Positions 23,213-35,436 of a stretch of DNA of 64,000 nt are shown piece by piece (within the stretch, counting starts at the first letter, position 1; every line of letters starts with the position of its first letter). The position numbers and the translations under genes are program-made. This DNA is from Salticus scenicus (taxonomy: Eukaryota > Arthropoda > Arachnida > Araneae > Salticidae), in NCBI GenBank assembly GCA_963930645.1, contig OZ005654.1:266405700-266469699 (forward strand). The letters are read 5' to 3'. The notes beneath the pieces were generated by a model. The model was given only the letters and a program-made list of their open reading frames with translations, was not told the origin of the DNA and did no database searches.

Positions 23213-24790
23213 CATTGTTTATTTGAGGCAACATATTTGCCTCATTTTTTTAGTGTAACGTTACATGAATATGGTATACTATTAAAGAACTAATTAAAAA
23301 TTAAATATCATAACAACAATAAAATTGTTGCATTACACCATCGTTGTGTAACGTTGCACTAAATATTTGGCAGCTATATAAACCCAAACTGCAAATAATG
23401 TGTAGCGTTATACCCAAAAGTTAAGGAAACAAACGCAAAATTAAATGTTTTGGTAGAAAAAGCAACTTTTGACTGATTTTATGAATTTATTTTGCATATT
23501 AACAATAATATTATGTATAAACCGAACCAACTTGCTTCAACTAAGAAAAAAAAAAAAAAAAAAAAAAAAGAGGTTTGAAAAAAAAAAAAGTCACTTTGAC
23601 TAAGTTTAACAAGGTAACGTAGATTTCTCAGTAACCTCAGAATGAGTGAGCTATGAATTTTGGTTTAGGTAATTTTTTTTTTAATTATTATTTAGGCTAA
23701 ATCAATACCACCCCCAATCAACACCACAACAAAAACAACAACAGCAAAAAGATAAAAAAATGGTTGACTTAACAAAGTTTTCTACGGTACTTTTATCAAA
23801 CTGCTTAAAGTAAAATAAATACATATTATTTCTCACTAAAAAATAACGTGCTTAAAATGTTTAAGTGTAATATGAATAAATATCATGAAAATGTTAGAGA
23901 TACAGTACTGAAACGCCAAAGGAATATGACAAAATTTAGTTATTACCAATAAATAATATTAGCTTACTAAATATAATTTTTTATGATATCCCCACATAGA
24001 GTACATTTGTACTAAAACACATCTGGATATGCCATAAGTAATCAAATATATATTTAACGTATATTTTCATGCAATGGTTTACTGTATTTCTTTCCTTTAG
24101 TAATAAAGGATTAAAAAACATTCATAAGAATCTGTGATTTTAATGTGCCATAAAAGTACTATTTTTTCATAATACGCATAACAAAAATTCATGCTTATTC
24201 TGTAAAAGAAATAACTTCAATAATTAAGACATTCAAATGTACAACGTGTCAAGAAAACTGTAAAACGTTTTAGAAACAGCATTCCCTAAGTGACAAAACA
24301 TGAAGTATATAATATACATTTACTTTGTAAAAGCTTTTAACTAGTTTGTTGTACACTGAAACTGGTAATGGAAAACTTTGAGCGGATAAAATATTTTGAG
24401 ATACAAGTAATTTGCGTAATCATTGTCGGACTTCTTTTAAGAGATTGTCAATAGCAGAAATGTTAGAGGCATTTTGCTTAAAATAATCCTTTCATAATTG
24501 CTTTACTTTGCATTGCCGTTTTAAAGACAAATCATCTGAAAAGTTTCAATTAATTGAATTATATGCGAGCTTACTATAATACGTATTGATAATATGCATT
24601 GAAATGATTTAATAACAACAAAATTAAATTTCCGTGCATCTCAATATTGGCGGAAGTTTGATTAACAAAACAAAATTCTTTTGATTTTATTAGTCTTTGT
24701 CCGTACATCGTATTCTGAAATGCGAAGTCAAAACATGTTTTTTTTTAAGTTACATTTGCGAATACATAAATTTATTTATATGTATGTAAA
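22220..24790. repeat. About 1.58-kb tandem pair within the start of copy B
   Basis: 22,220-23,160 and 23,800-24,790 are direct copies; both carry 'acaacgtgtcgaaaaaactg' or a close variant followed by 'aagcttttaactagtttgtt'. The second unit continues into copy B and the first stops near 23,165 at a TA tract (23,170-23,205). The spacer 23,165-23,800 holds an A-run (23,545-23,590) and AT-rich DNA with no gene. Three copies of this sequence therefore exist in the window, counting 1-800. Confidence 0.75.
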
Positions 24791-25518
24791 TAAAGGTTTT
24801 TGGTAATTCACACTGTTTTTATGAATTTAACTGTGATATATATTCAGTGGAATGTTTTAAAAGTGGAACTATATGAATGTTTAATGTAAAGCGTAAGTAC
24901 CATATTCATTGAAATGTTTAATGAACAACATAATTTAATTTTTAAACACTTTATGAGTGCAAATGTTTGAATAAGTGTATAAAATTAAAATGCCTTGAAT
25001 AGTATTTCACTAACCTTTATCTCTTAAATGTTGATTAAATTAACAATTCATTTAATTTTATATTTGTAATTATGTTTATTTGTTTTAAATATACACTGAG
25101 TGGGCAAATTATTATGTCTGCCTGACAATGTCAGCTTTTTTGTCAAATAACGTTTTGGCAAATCATCGTGAAACTTCAGGTGTGTAAGTAACATGTTTTA
25201 TCCTATATGTTTAAGTGAAAGTTTTGCCCTGAAATCAAACAAGGGCCAGTAAAAAATATAAATTCCTGGGATCACCCTGGAAAAACTAATGCTTGAATTT
25301 TTTTTCTGGCTAGAGCATGTGATTGAGAGACTTTTTCAAATTATCTATATAAAATTTTATGAGGCTACCCCATATATTCATGGAATTACAATGCTTTCTT
25401 TAAAAAAATACATTTCTTTTTTTTTAATTGCAAAACTCAAGTTACTAAACATACGGCAAAGCCATTTTTACGAAACTTAGCATACTGCATTCCAAATGTA
25501 AAATCTTAAATATCTAAT
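24010..25518. repeat. Copy B, segment 1
   Basis: Collinear with 1-1,518. It ends at the 8-bp target of the hAT element. The frame at 25,289-25,480 has no support. No gene. Confidence 0.75.
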
Positions 25519-26771
25519 TAGAGGTCTGCACGGGCCGGGCTCCCGGCACGAGTCCGAGCCCGGCCCGGCCCTCGGGCCGGGTTCGGGCCGAATTTTTGAA
25601 TTTGCTCTCGGGCTCGGGCTTAAAAAAAATTTTCAGGCTCGGGCCGGGCCGGGCTCAGGCTCAGTTTTTTTTTGTGTATATTCGGGCCGGACCGGGCCTG
25701 AATGAAATTTTCTCCGGGCCAGGCCGGGCCTGAATAAAATTTTCTCCGGGCCGTGTCGTCCCGAATCTTTTTTTGGTTTCCTCGTTAATCAACGGAAAAG
25801 GAATATGATAAAATATTTCTTCAGTCATTTATTTTACGTAATTTTACAGGCTTGTATGTCACATAAAGTTCTATTTCGTTAAAAAAGTGTCTGTAACGTC
25901 AATTTAATTGTCTATCAGTCTATCTGTCCGAAATCTGATTTTTCGCTAATTTTTTTAGCATGCCTCGAAATTAATATATTTTATTTAAAGTAATATTAGA
26001 TGGTTTCCTATTCAAAATAGTATGCATGTCACTAACAGTTTGCGTACATGTACATAACAAAAGAAATCAGATACATTACTGTGTATAAGGGTTTGTTTCT
26101 TATGATCTGTTGAGTTTAGGTGATATAAAGGCTATAAGAATCTTTCCGCTGTATCTTTTTCTCTAAGGCTCCTGTTCCTTTTCTCCAGTGGACGAAAATA
26201 GCATCATTTTTATCATGGGCAAAAGCAACGTTTCTAATGAATATGGATGGTTTAACATTAAAGTTTTGTTTATCGGATCACATGAAAGATTCAGGTACAT
26301 TATGGTATATAAGAGAAAATGGTTGAAAGTGAATTTTCAGTAGTATTAACCATTTTAAATACCTTCCTATATTGTTTGATGAATGCTAAATGAATGCTAA
26401 TATTTTCGATTTGACTTTCTGTTTGCCTTTCTGCCTTGTCTATAATAACAAATTTCTGTTTATATATAATTGTCTTGTAAAATTTCAGCAGCTTCGTTAA
26501 AGAACGTACTATTGTTTGGTTATATAAAACCTCTGCAAAACGCATACTAAAAATCTTTTTTATAAAAAGCCATTTTTTTTTTTTTTTTTTTTTTTTTGTT
26601 ATTTTACATATTTTTGAATCGGGCCGGGCCGGGCCATAAACCGTTAAAAGATAGACAGGCCGGGCCAGGCCGCATTTTTCGACTTCATAACGGGCCGGGC
26701 CGGGTAAGTAAAGTTTTCGTTCGGGCCGGGCCGGGCCCGGGCCTCGAAATTCCGGCCCGAGCAGACCTCTA
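25519..26771. mobile_element. Non-autonomous hAT element, 1,253 bp, with GGGCC-rich subterminal repeats
   Basis: The TIRs TAGAGGTCTGC and GCAGACCTCTA are perfect inverses and match the hAT 5'-YARNG rule. The 8-bp sequence tatctaat is duplicated at 25,511-25,518 and 26,772-26,779, and copy A near 1,518 shows the empty site. About 250 bp at the left end and 150 bp at the right end are packed with cgggccgggc words, in sharp contrast to the AT-rich core. The core holds an 81-codon minus-strand frame (26,545-26,300) with no similarity to hAT transposase, so mobilisation must have been in trans. Confidence 0.9.
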
Positions 26772-26876
26772 TATCTAATAATATACGAGAATTTTTATAA
26801 ATATTTTTTAACTACTTATGCGAAACCTAAAACAAAATTTCATTTCCTTAATTTAATAGCCAAAAGTATGAAGCTA

Positions 26877-27090
26877 CACTCGGTAACAAAATTGTCCGAA
26901 CACTAGCAAAAATTCCTATGTAAAAAAAGTATACTTCATACAGTTTTTGTTAAATAAATCCTTGTCGAATCCTGTTCTTAGTCAGTGTAAGAAAAGGATT
27001 CGACAAGGATTTCTTTAAAAAAACCGTATGAAGTGTACTTTTTTTACATAGGGATTTTTGCTAGTGTTCGGACACTTTTGTTACCGACTG
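26877..27090. mobile_element. 214-bp palindromic Tc1/mariner-type MITE
   Basis: The two arms of about 95 bp are near-perfect inverses, starting CACTCGGTAACAAAA at the left and CAGTCGGTAACAAAA on the complement of the right end. TA flanks both ends (26,875-26,876 and 27,091-27,092). Copy A at about 1,623 reads 'gctactgatatg', a single TA with no insert. No coding capacity. Confidence 0.9.
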
Positions 27091-27092
27091 TA

Positions 27093-28993
27093 CTTATATG
27101 TAAACCCCAAACAAATATACTGTAAATTTAAAAATTTTACGTGACAGAGTGCACTGAATTTAAATTCCATAAAAATAAAACTAAATTATAAGTGGTCATA
27201 TTTTTATTTTATTTTAATCAACAATGGTAATTTGGTGTTCGTTGGTTGTAAATAAATATTGATAAAACTCCCTTATCACTTTCCTTAATTATGAAAGGGG
27301 CTGAAATTCAAGTTATTCTATCGCCTAAAACGTTTCGAATTTACATGACATTTTCGGGAGTGTTTACGTAAGTAGATCAATACTTTGGGCTATTAAATCA
27401 TGGAAATGAAATTTCTTCAAAGTTTCTGCATGCATAGGTAAAATTTAATTAGTGAAAATTCTCATTTTTCATTAGATATTTATTGCATTTTCATTCTGAA
27501 TGCACAATACAGAATGCATAATGCTGTGTCTAATGTAGAATGCCGAATTTCATAAAACATATTCGATCTGGGTTTATTACCCCGAGTGTTATCATTAAAA
27601 AAGTGCCAAATTTTTGTGAATTTTTTTAAAGAAAATGCTATATCTCTAATAATACATGTGGCAGCCACACAATATTTTATACAGATAATAAGGAACACCT
27701 TAAGCACATGCTATAGTCAGAATGTAGTTCCAGCATTAGTTTTTACAGTATGATTGCAAACCTTTTTTTTTTTTTCCTTTAGCTTTTATTGTTTCTTCTT
27801 TTGTTTTCGGGAAAAAAACTTCAATAAATTATATGAAATATAACATGATTAATACTCCCCTAAATTTTCAAGATGATTCGTCCAATACTTTTTGAGATAT
27901 TTGCGATAATTATATGTATATATGTGTGTGTTCTTTAAATTTTTATTATTTACATTACCATTTTAATATCAGCGTATATTAATTGAATGATATCTAAGGA
28001 GTAAAAAACGCAGAAACAGTTTGTAAAATACCTAATTAAATTATCTAAATTAATTTAAAAAATCTTTCATAAATTCAAATAATACTTTCGCTTGAAAAAC
28101 AGTTTAAAAAAAAAATAATAATAATTTCTTGTTGCGTGAAATTTTGCATAATACATTGTAAAAGTAATTCTTTAATAAGAATTGGAAAACAAAATACCGT
28201 TTATAAATTAGTTTAATCCTGTGGATAAATAAAGTAATAAAAATACTATGGTATTTATACTACTATAAGCAGTAATGAAATAATTCAACCGATAATATAA
28301 AGTAATATTAAGAAAATATTTCACATATTTCCCAAAATCTGTAATTTTTAGCAATAATGCTTATAAATAAATTATTTAAGAAAAGTTAAAAATTCGTACA
28401 ATATCATATTTCATTATTGTTTAAATGAGAAAAAGTTTCACATAAGGTATAGTGACCATTAAAAAGAATTCAAATTATTTTTTATATTTTTATTACGCTA
28501 ATACAAAAATTCAATTTTTAAGATGCTATTTTAGAAATTTACTATTTATATAATATTAGCTTCTTTAATAAGTAATTCTCTCAATGATATTTATTGTATA
28601 ATGGATAATTTAAAATCGTAAAGCAAAAAATGGTCGTAATTAGTAGACTAAATGTAATAACAGAATATTATTAAAAATGCATATATTTCCATGAAGAAAG
28701 TCTAGCTTTCTTAAACTGTCAAGTGCATTAGACGTTTTCCAAAAATTGGAATTAAACAAACTTTTAAGAATTGCAAAAGTGCATTAGTTCGATTTAATGT
28801 TAAATTAATTTTAAATGGAAACATACATAAAACATAATTATTTCATAAAGTACTTGATTGTTTTTGTATAGAAATAATCTTGAAATAAATATTATGTAAA
28901 ATTGCATGCCGTTATCATTATGGATCTATATAAATTGTAATGTGAAGGAGATAACAATACGGTACTAAATCCAATATATAAAACAATTAGGCT

Positions 28994-29030
<37 letters not shown>

Positions 29031-30592
29031 CTTACAGCTACGAAAACACGTAAAAGTCTTTATATTTTATTTATAAAGTAAAACTTTACTATTAGGACTT
29101 TTATTATCTTCTGTATAGTTACAGGATTCTTTATTGAAAAAAATTCCAAATAAAAATTACCGTATGTCTATTTTTTTTTTTTTTAATTGTTATAAGGTTT
29201 TGTAAAAGAGAAATTTAAATAAAACGTGTTATCCATTTTCATATGGAAATTACTTTGAGGTTAGTTTACGTAATAAGAGGAATTTTTGTGTGCAATGAAG
29301 GATACTTAAATTCTTTGTTATTTTTAAATAGGGGATAATAAAAGCACTCTAGAAATGTTAATGTATTAAGAATTTTAATATTTTACGAACTTCCTTTTTA
29401 AAACTACATATAATAAAAAGAACAGAATGACAATAGTGTTTGGGAGCAAAACTTGGATGGGGGAAGAAACAAAAAACATTACAATCATTAGATAAATACA
29501 TTTCAAAGCGTGATAATATTATTTGGCACAAAATAATTAAAACAGCTTATAATAATTCATGCTTTTTTGATCGTATAGACATTAAACTAGATATTTGTGT
29601 AATACAAATGATATGTTCTGAATTTGAGTTCGTTATTGATATTTCAGCTTTACTGTTACTATCAGATATGATTTAGAGTTTCAATAATTATGAAGTTTAG
29701 CATACTAAATGACAATGTAAAAGAATATTTTATCTACACATATTCTGCACATATTTTATCTTATTAAAAAACAGTCTGACATAACAGAATATAAAAGACA
29801 CAAAATCGGAAGAAAAATGTCATTAACATATCTTTGAGATTTTACAGTGTCATATAAACTATTAAATGTACTACTGGTAATAATTTTTCTTAGGTAAAAT
29901 TATAGAGAACAGTAAAAGTAGATGTTAAAAAATCTATTTTATATAGGCATTTTAATGAAAAACATAAATTTAATTATTTACTGGCGAGGATATATTTGTG
30001 ACTTAGAATGCTTTTCCTAAAGAAGAAACTATAATTTTTGTTGAGAAAATAAGCTATAAAAATAGATGAAAATATACATTAAATGTGGGTAATTTAAATT
30101 ATTTACATTTAACTGAGAATTATTCTAAATTTACAAAGACTCTAACATCTAAACATATCAGACAATTTACAGACTTTTTTTCAGTGCAGAATGACTAGCT
30201 GTATCCTGTTGTAGTAAGAGATTTCTGTCTATACAATCACGTGGGAGATATGGTCTTTCTGCCATTGTAAGTCAAATTCTTATTGGGCCACTATGTCTGG
30301 TGCCCTCCACAAAGATCTGATATGTTTTCCATGAATTATTGCTGAACACTATTAGCCTACCTTGTAACATATATATATATATATATATATATTCCAAAGT
30401 ACCTTCAGGATACGTATATTTTTCACATTAATTTTGCTTATAGAGAAATTTTCTCAAATATGTAATTACAATGAAATAAGAAGAAATATGATCTTTAAAA
30501 ATAGTGGTATGAAAAAAAGAGGTGGTTACTAACTATAATACGTAGGTATGTAAGCGATATCAAGAACCTGACAAATTTGATAATAACCTACG
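27093..30592. repeat. Copy B, segments 2 and 3
   Basis: 27,093-27,200 continues segment 1. 27,200-27,960 has no clear match in copy A and contains no credible frame (a 75-codon frame at 27,480-27,707 is not supported). 27,960-30,592 matches 3,040-6,670. Low-complexity tracts are a T-run at 29,000-29,028 and (TA)n at 30,368-30,392, the latter at the place of the MITE target. The 78-codon frame at 29,440-29,676 lies in duplicated DNA whose copy-A partner is not open. No gene. Confidence 0.7.
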
Positions 30593-30597
30593 AAATC

Positions 30598-30866
30598 TGT
30601 GGTGTATTTCGTCATTGTATTCCTGATTCAATCTATTGGACCATTGGTAAGTGACGTCACGTCCAATCAATGATCTGTTCATTCCTCTTTACTTTATCTC
30701 TGCTAGAACAGATCAGTCTTAAAAATGTAGGCGTTTATGTTACTTGTGTATTTCATCTGTAATTGTCATAGTCATCTATTAAATTTTATGTGTTTAAAAT
30801 GAAACGCCTCGTCATATCCTAGTTATGGCTTAATCATAAATCTTCTCCTGCCCATAAAATACTATA
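30598..30866 (+). repeat. 5' LTR
   Basis: 269 bp, starting TGTGGTG and ending ATACTATA, so the usual CA end is absent. It differs from the 3' LTR at 'accattgg/acctttgg' and 'gtaggcg/gtagtcg'. It contains 'tgacgtcacg' (CRE-like palindrome) near 30,653. Confidence 0.95.
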
Positions 30867-30867
30867 A

Positions 30868-30881
30868 TGGCGACCAGGAAC
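30868..30881 (+). promoter_or_regulatory. Primer binding site of the gypsy element
   Basis: TGGCGACCAGGAAC begins two bases after the 5' LTR. It starts with TGG, complementary to a tRNA CCA end, as expected for minus-strand priming. The tRNA species is not assigned. Confidence 0.7.
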
Positions 30882-31238
30882 AAAAAAAAAAAAAAAAAGC
30901 AAAAAAGTTTTGCTCTTCAACATTTATTGAAGATAATTGAAAATGAAATCTGCAATTCGTAAAAAAAGAGAACGGAATATGTTCTAAATATCTCAGGAAG
31001 AAGAAATTGGTTATTTGATATGAATCATAAAGCAAATCGGAGGCTGCAGCCGTGAGTTTTCTGTCTGCTGTCGGGGCGGAAATGCATAGGCGCCATCGAT
31101 AATTACTCGTCTACGATTTTTTATTTTTCGAGAAAGAGAGGCAGAAAGGTATTTACACATTTATTTTATTTTATTTCTTTCTGTTCTTTTATTTGATTGC
31201 ATCTTTTTATTATTAGAAGTAGCATATTTGCATTAAAA
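30882..31238 (+). other. Gypsy 5' leader
   Basis: Untranslated stretch between the PBS and gag, including an A-run at about 30,881-30,898. No frame. Confidence 0.6.
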
Positions 31239-31680
31239 ATGTTTCAAAATTTTAAAGAATTCAATGATTCTGTTGAATCTTTTGATACTTATATTAGAAG
31301 ATTAGAACAGAACTTTAATTGTTTGATATAAAAGATGAAAAAAAACTTAGTGCTTTAATTACATTTATTGGACCGAATATATACATAATTTACTTACAAA
31401 TTTATTGTTCCCAGATCTTCCTGAATCAAAAACTTACACTGAATTAGTAGATGTCTTAACAAAACATCTGTGTAAGATACTTAACAAAATTAATGAACGC
31501 GATAAATTTATAAAATGTTTTCAAGGGGATAACGAATCTGTGCAGGATTTTAGTGTTCGTTTAAAGAAATTTACATCACATTGCGCGTTTACGGGCGATT
31601 CGCTGTCAGAAACTTTGTTAGAACAATTTTTCGCGGATTTAAAAATGAAACAATCCAAAGCAAATTAATGTCTCAGGTTG
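31239..31680 (+). pseudogene. Gypsy gag, capsid region (frameshifted)
   Basis: A plausible start ATG at 31,239 opens a frame with an NFKEF start, which hits a stop at 31,329. Coding-like sequence then continues in two other frames, including 31,405-31,668 (87 codons, 'LVDVLTKHLC', 'DSLSETLLEQFF'). It then shifts again near 31,645-31,665 into the frame that carries the zinc knuckles. At least three indels are therefore needed to explain it. Homology to retrotransposon Gag is judged from the context and the 'NESVQDFSVRLKKF' type region. The product would assemble virus-like particles in the cytoplasm. Confidence 0.75.
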
Positions 31681-33701
31681 AAGATTTAACATTTGAAAAA
31701 GCAGTAGAACAAGCCGTAACTATGCAAAGTACTGAAAATGACATGATAGAATTACAAAATAAAAATTGGAATTTGAATAAAGTTTCTGTTAGTGCTAGGA
31801 AACCAAAACAAAATTATTCTCAAAATAACATAAGTAAACAAAATGTGAACAAAACTGCGAGTACAAATAAAAGTAAAACTTATTGTTATCGTTTTGGAAA
31901 TAGCTCTCATTTAGCAAATGTTTGTAAATTTATTAATGTAGTTTGCAATTTTTGTAAAAAACGCGGTCATTTGAGTAAGGTGTGTCAGAACGCACAAAAC
32001 AATGTTACTCAAAAGAAAAATGTAAATGTTCTTGACACTGTAGACATTTTGTCATCACAATCTGAAGGCACTAAACCTATAAAAATTTGGGTTTTGATAG
32101 AAAATAGTGCTAAAGCAGAAATGGAGCTTGATACAGGATCGGCGATTTCCGCTGTACCGATAAATCGTTTTCGGAGATTATTTAAAGAACATAAAATGTT
32201 TCCTTCTGATATACAATTAAAAACAGCTACTGGAGAAATTTTTCAGCCCGAGGGATTTGTTAGAGTAAATGTAACTTACGAAAACAATACTAGGAATGTT
32301 AAGTTATATTTGGTTAAAAAGGACAATTTTCTTTTATTGCTAGGTAGGGGTTGGATAACTACATTTAATATATTCCCAAACAATTTACAAACTGTTCCGG
32401 TAAACAAACTACAAATCTCGGAAAATTTAAATAATTTACTGAATGAATTTCCGGATTTATTCACAAATAACGTAGGTGAAATTAAAAATGTTAAAGCTGA
32501 ATTGCATTTAGAGAAAGACTCATCACCAATATTTTGTAAATCGCGAACAGTTACGTATGCATTAAGGAATGCAGTAAATGAAGAATTGGAAAGATTAGAA
32601 AATGAAGGGATAATAAAAGCTGTTAGTACTAGTAAATGGGCAACATCTATTGTTCCGGTGGTAAAACCTAATGGGAAAATTCGTTTATGCGGCGATTTTA
32701 AAGTCACGGTAAATAAATTTTTAAAGGTTGACAAATACCCGCTACCAAAAATTGAGGATATATTAGCAACTTTAGGGGGTGGATTACATTTTACAAAGAT
32801 TGACTTAAATCAAGCATACTTTCATTTACCGGTAGAGAAAAATTCACAAGAATTACTTACTATTAACACACCTAAAGGCTTATTTCAATTTACGCGATTA
32901 CCATACGGAATTGCCAGTTCGCCAGCAATATGGCAGAGAACTATAGAACAAATTTTAAAAGGTATAGAGGGTATTTCAGTTTTTATCGATGATATATGTA
33001 TCTCAAGGGAAACGGATGAAATACATTTAGAGCGATTAAAACAAGTGCTAGAAAGGTTACGTGAATATAATCTTAAAATAAATAAAGAAAAATCTTTTTT
33101 CATGAATGATGGAATTACATACTGCGGTTACAAAATTGATAAAAAGGGCATACACAAAACGCAAGAAAAAATTTCTGCTATCTTAAATGCTCCAATACCT
33201 AAAAACGTAACTCAGGTAAAAGCATTCTTAGGCTTAGTATCTTACTATTCTAGATTTGTTCCTAAATTATCTACGATTGCTTATCCTCTACATGAATTAT
33301 TACGTAAAAATGTAAATTTTCAGTGGACTAAAAAATGTGAAAATTCATTTAATGCAATTAAACAGGAAATTACTTCCGACAGGATTCTCACCCACTTTAA
33401 TCGTAAATTACCCTTAATTTTAGCCACTGATGCTTCTCCTTATGGAATTTCAGCAGTACTTTCGCATACAATGTCAGATAACTCCGAAAAACCCATAGCT
33501 TTTGCTTCTAGAGCTTTGTCTTCTGCAGAAAAGTGGTATAGTCAGGTAGATAAAGAAGCGTTATCAATAATTTTTGGAGTAAAGAAATTTTTTCAATTTT
33601 TATATGGTAGGGGATTTACACTGTATACAGATAGTAAACTCCTAGTTTCCATATTTTCACCCGTAAAATGTATTCCGGTACTTTCGGCAGCTAGAATGTA
33701 A
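31581..33701 (+). CDS. pol: Gypsy nucleocapsid-protease-RT-RNase H polyprotein (truncated by a stop)
   Basis: The frame is open for 706 codons, but the first about 25 are out-of-frame gag. It has a zinc knuckle at residues 102-115 in which the second Cys is Phe-105. An intact CCHC knuckle follows at 122-135. The aspartic protease motif LDTGSA is at about 183-188, and the RT motif FIDD is at 468-471. RNase H is marked by LATDAS and by YTDSK near the end. The stop at 33,699 interrupts the RNase H/connection region, and coding similarity continues in the same frame after it. Gag and pol appear to share one frame here. The element would copy its RNA in particles. It is inactive as written. Confidence 0.9.
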   Translation: MRVYGRFAVRNFVRTIFRGFKNETIQSKLMSQVEDLTFEKAVEQAVTMQSTENDMIELQNKNWNLNKVSVSARKPKQNYSQNNISKQNVNKTASTNKSKTYCYRFGNSSHLANVCKFINVVCNFCKKRGHLSKVCQNAQNNVTQKKNVNVLDTVDILSSQSEGTKPIKIWVLIENSAKAEMELDTGSAISAVPINRFRRLFKEHKMFPSDIQLKTATGEIFQPEGFVRVNVTYENNTRNVKLYLVKKDNFLLLLGRGWITTFNIFPNNLQTVPVNKLQISENLNNLLNEFPDLFTNNVGEIKNVKAELHLEKDSSPIFCKSRTVTYALRNAVNEELERLENEGIIKAVSTSKWATSIVPVVKPNGKIRLCGDFKVTVNKFLKVDKYPLPKIEDILATLGGGLHFTKIDLNQAYFHLPVEKNSQELLTINTPKGLFQFTRLPYGIASSPAIWQRTIEQILKGIEGISVFIDDICISRETDEIHLERLKQVLERLREYNLKINKEKSFFMNDGITYCGYKIDKKGIHKTQEKISAILNAPIPKNVTQVKAFLGLVSYYSRFVPKLSTIAYPLHELLRKNVNFQWTKKCENSFNAIKQEITSDRILTHFNRKLPLILATDASPYGISAVLSHTMSDNSEKPIAFASRALSSAEKWYSQVDKEALSIIFGVKKFFQFLYGRGFTLYTDSKLLVSIFSPVKCIPVLSAARM

Positions 33702-34195
33702 AGATATGCATTATACTTACAAACATTTAATTATTATATTAAATATAAAAAATCTGCAGAGCACTGAAATGCCGATGCTCTATCACGTCTTCCATTACGT
33801 AGAGGAGACTTACTGCTGCCGTCGTCCGATTCGCTACAGCCAGAAAAAATGTCACCAACTTTGTCACCAAATTTATTTGGCAACCCTGATGAATCCGATT
33901 GTTTATTTATTCATCAAATCATTTCGTTACCGTTAACTACAAAAACGTTGTGTGCAAGTTCTAAGCGAGATCCAACATCGAAAGAAATGTACCAGCATTT
34001 AATATCAGGCACACAGATACCAAATTACTTACTTTTCGGTTATAAACAAGAAGATTTTTCTACACTAAATAATTGTATACTACAAGGGAATCATGTTGTA
34101 ATTCCTACTGTTCATAGACAAAAAGTGTTAGAAGATTAACATTTTGGCTATTTTGGCATAGCTAAAATGAAAGCACTGGCACGTATGGTGGCCAG
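33702..34195 (+). pseudogene. Gypsy connection and integrase N-terminal region (stops)
   Basis: This continues the frame of the polyprotein after the stop at 33,699. A second stop (TGA) is at 33,765 just before 'NADALSRL', the standard gypsy connection motif, and a third (TAA) at 34,137 just before 'HFGYFGIAKMK'. There the second zinc-binding His is replaced by Tyr. After 'RMVARY' near 34,185 the coding shifts by one base into the integrase frame. Confidence 0.8.
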
Positions 34196-35424
34196 GTATT
34201 GATAATGACATTGAGAATTTAGCAAATAACTGTTCTGTTTGTGCTACATTAAAACACAATCCTCCTAAAATGGACAACCATCACTGGGAATGGCCTACAA
34301 CACCTTGGAACAGAATACATGTAGACTTTTTTGGTCCAATGATGGGGAAAATGTTTTTAATCGTAGTAGATGCCCACAGTAAATGGACTGAAGAGTTCAC
34401 TGTTCCTAATACTACTGCTGAGAACACTATAAACTGTCTTTCTTCGCTTTTTGCCAGATATGGCTATCCTGTGTCCCTTGTGTCTGATAATGGGCCACAA
34501 TTCATTTCAGAACAATTCGAACATTTTCTACAAAGTAAAGGCATAAATCATAGTTTAACTGCACCATATCATCCCTCTACAAATGGTCAAGCCGAAAGAT
34601 ATGTCCAAATAATTAAAAAAGGATTGAAATCCTTAAGTTCAGAACCCGGAAATCTCCAATTTAAGTTAAACGAATTTCTATTCCAATACCGAATAATGCC
34701 TCATATTACAACAGGGGAGAGTCCCGCATCATTATTTCTCAAGAGAAATATCAGATCAAAACTGGATTTACTTGTACCAAATGTTAAAAATTATGTTGAA
34801 AACAAACAACATAAAAATGTTTTTAACAAGAAAAAGATAAGAGAATTCCAAATAAATGAAAAAGTTGCAGTACGCAATTACACATCAGGAGATAAATGGA
34901 AAATAGGTAAAGTAATTGCCAGACTAGGTAAACTACATTACAAAATTCAAGTAGGTTCATGTATATGGAAAAGACACGTTGATCAACTGAAAAGTGTAGG
35001 TTCCAGAGTACAACTGGAGGAAACTACAAGTCCTGGTGAAATTGAAAAGAACACTCTTGATGCAAACATTTCCATGGTTCCCGATAGCAAGAGTCCACAC
35101 CTACAAAGCAATGGAGAATCGAAGTCTGGTAGGAGGCCTGTCATTATACCAGATCCAGTGCCAACCGATTCTGCCTTTGCACTAGATCCAGTGAAAACCA
35201 ATCCTTCCATTACACCAGATCCAGTGCCAACCGACAGTAGATCTGTGTCTACAAAGCCTGGAGAAATTGACTGTGATAAAAATGTCAACAGTACTCTAAA
35301 TAAAAATGAACTAAAATCTGAACATTCAAAACTTAAAAATACTAATTTGTCTTTTTCTAAACAGGTTGTAAGAAGATCATCTAGAGTAAGAAAACCTCCC
35401 ATCAGGTATGGTATACGGAATTAA
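34186..35424 (+). CDS. Gypsy integrase with proline-rich C-terminal tail
   Basis: Open from 34,186 (no start codon; the first Met is at 34,270). The CSVC half of the HHCC zinc finger is near the beginning. Counting from Met 34,270, the catalytic triad is D19 (HVDFFG), D73 (VSDNGPQF) and E109 (GQAERY), a DD35E spacing. A C-terminal W-K-G..LGKLHYKIQ..W-KRHVDQL block follows. The tail has three imperfect copies of 'PDPV-T-S' and ends with 'RRSSRVRKPPIRYG', a common ending in LTR elements. The stop at 35,422 touches the polypurine tract. The integrase would insert the cDNA and make the 5-bp duplication. A minus-strand frame (35,402-34,983) is a shadow. Confidence 0.9.
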   Translation, partial: WWPGIDNDIENLANNCSVCATLKHNPPKMDNHHWEWPTTPWNRIHVDFFGPMMGKMFLIVVDAHSKWTEEFTVPNTTAENTINCLSSLFARYGYPVSLVSDNGPQFISEQFEHFLQSKGINHSLTAPYHPSTNGQAERYVQIIKKGLKSLSSEPGNLQFKLNEFLFQYRIMPHITTGESPASLFLKRNIRSKLDLLVPNVKNYVENKQHKNVFNKKKIREFQINEKVAVRNYTSGDKWKIGKVIARLGKLHYKIQVGSCIWKRHVDQLKSVGSRVQLEETTSPGEIEKNTLDANISMVPDSKSPHLQSNGESKSGRRPVIIPDPVPTDSAFALDPVKTNPSITPDPVPTDSRSVSTKPGEIDCDKNVNSTLNKNELKSEHSKLKNTNLSFSKQVVRRSSRVRKPPIRYGIRN

Positions 35425-35436
35425 GGGGATGAGAAT
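35423..35436 (+). promoter_or_regulatory. Polypurine tract
   Basis: aaggggatgagaat lies immediately before the 3' LTR, the position of the plus-strand primer. Confidence 0.75.

Noticed and set aside
26596..26778. 60-codon frame rich in GPG
   Set aside because: A translation of the GGGCC-rich arm of the hAT element.
34983..35402. 139-codon minus-strand frame opposite the integrase tail
   Set aside because: A shadow of the repetitive integrase C-terminus on the plus strand.
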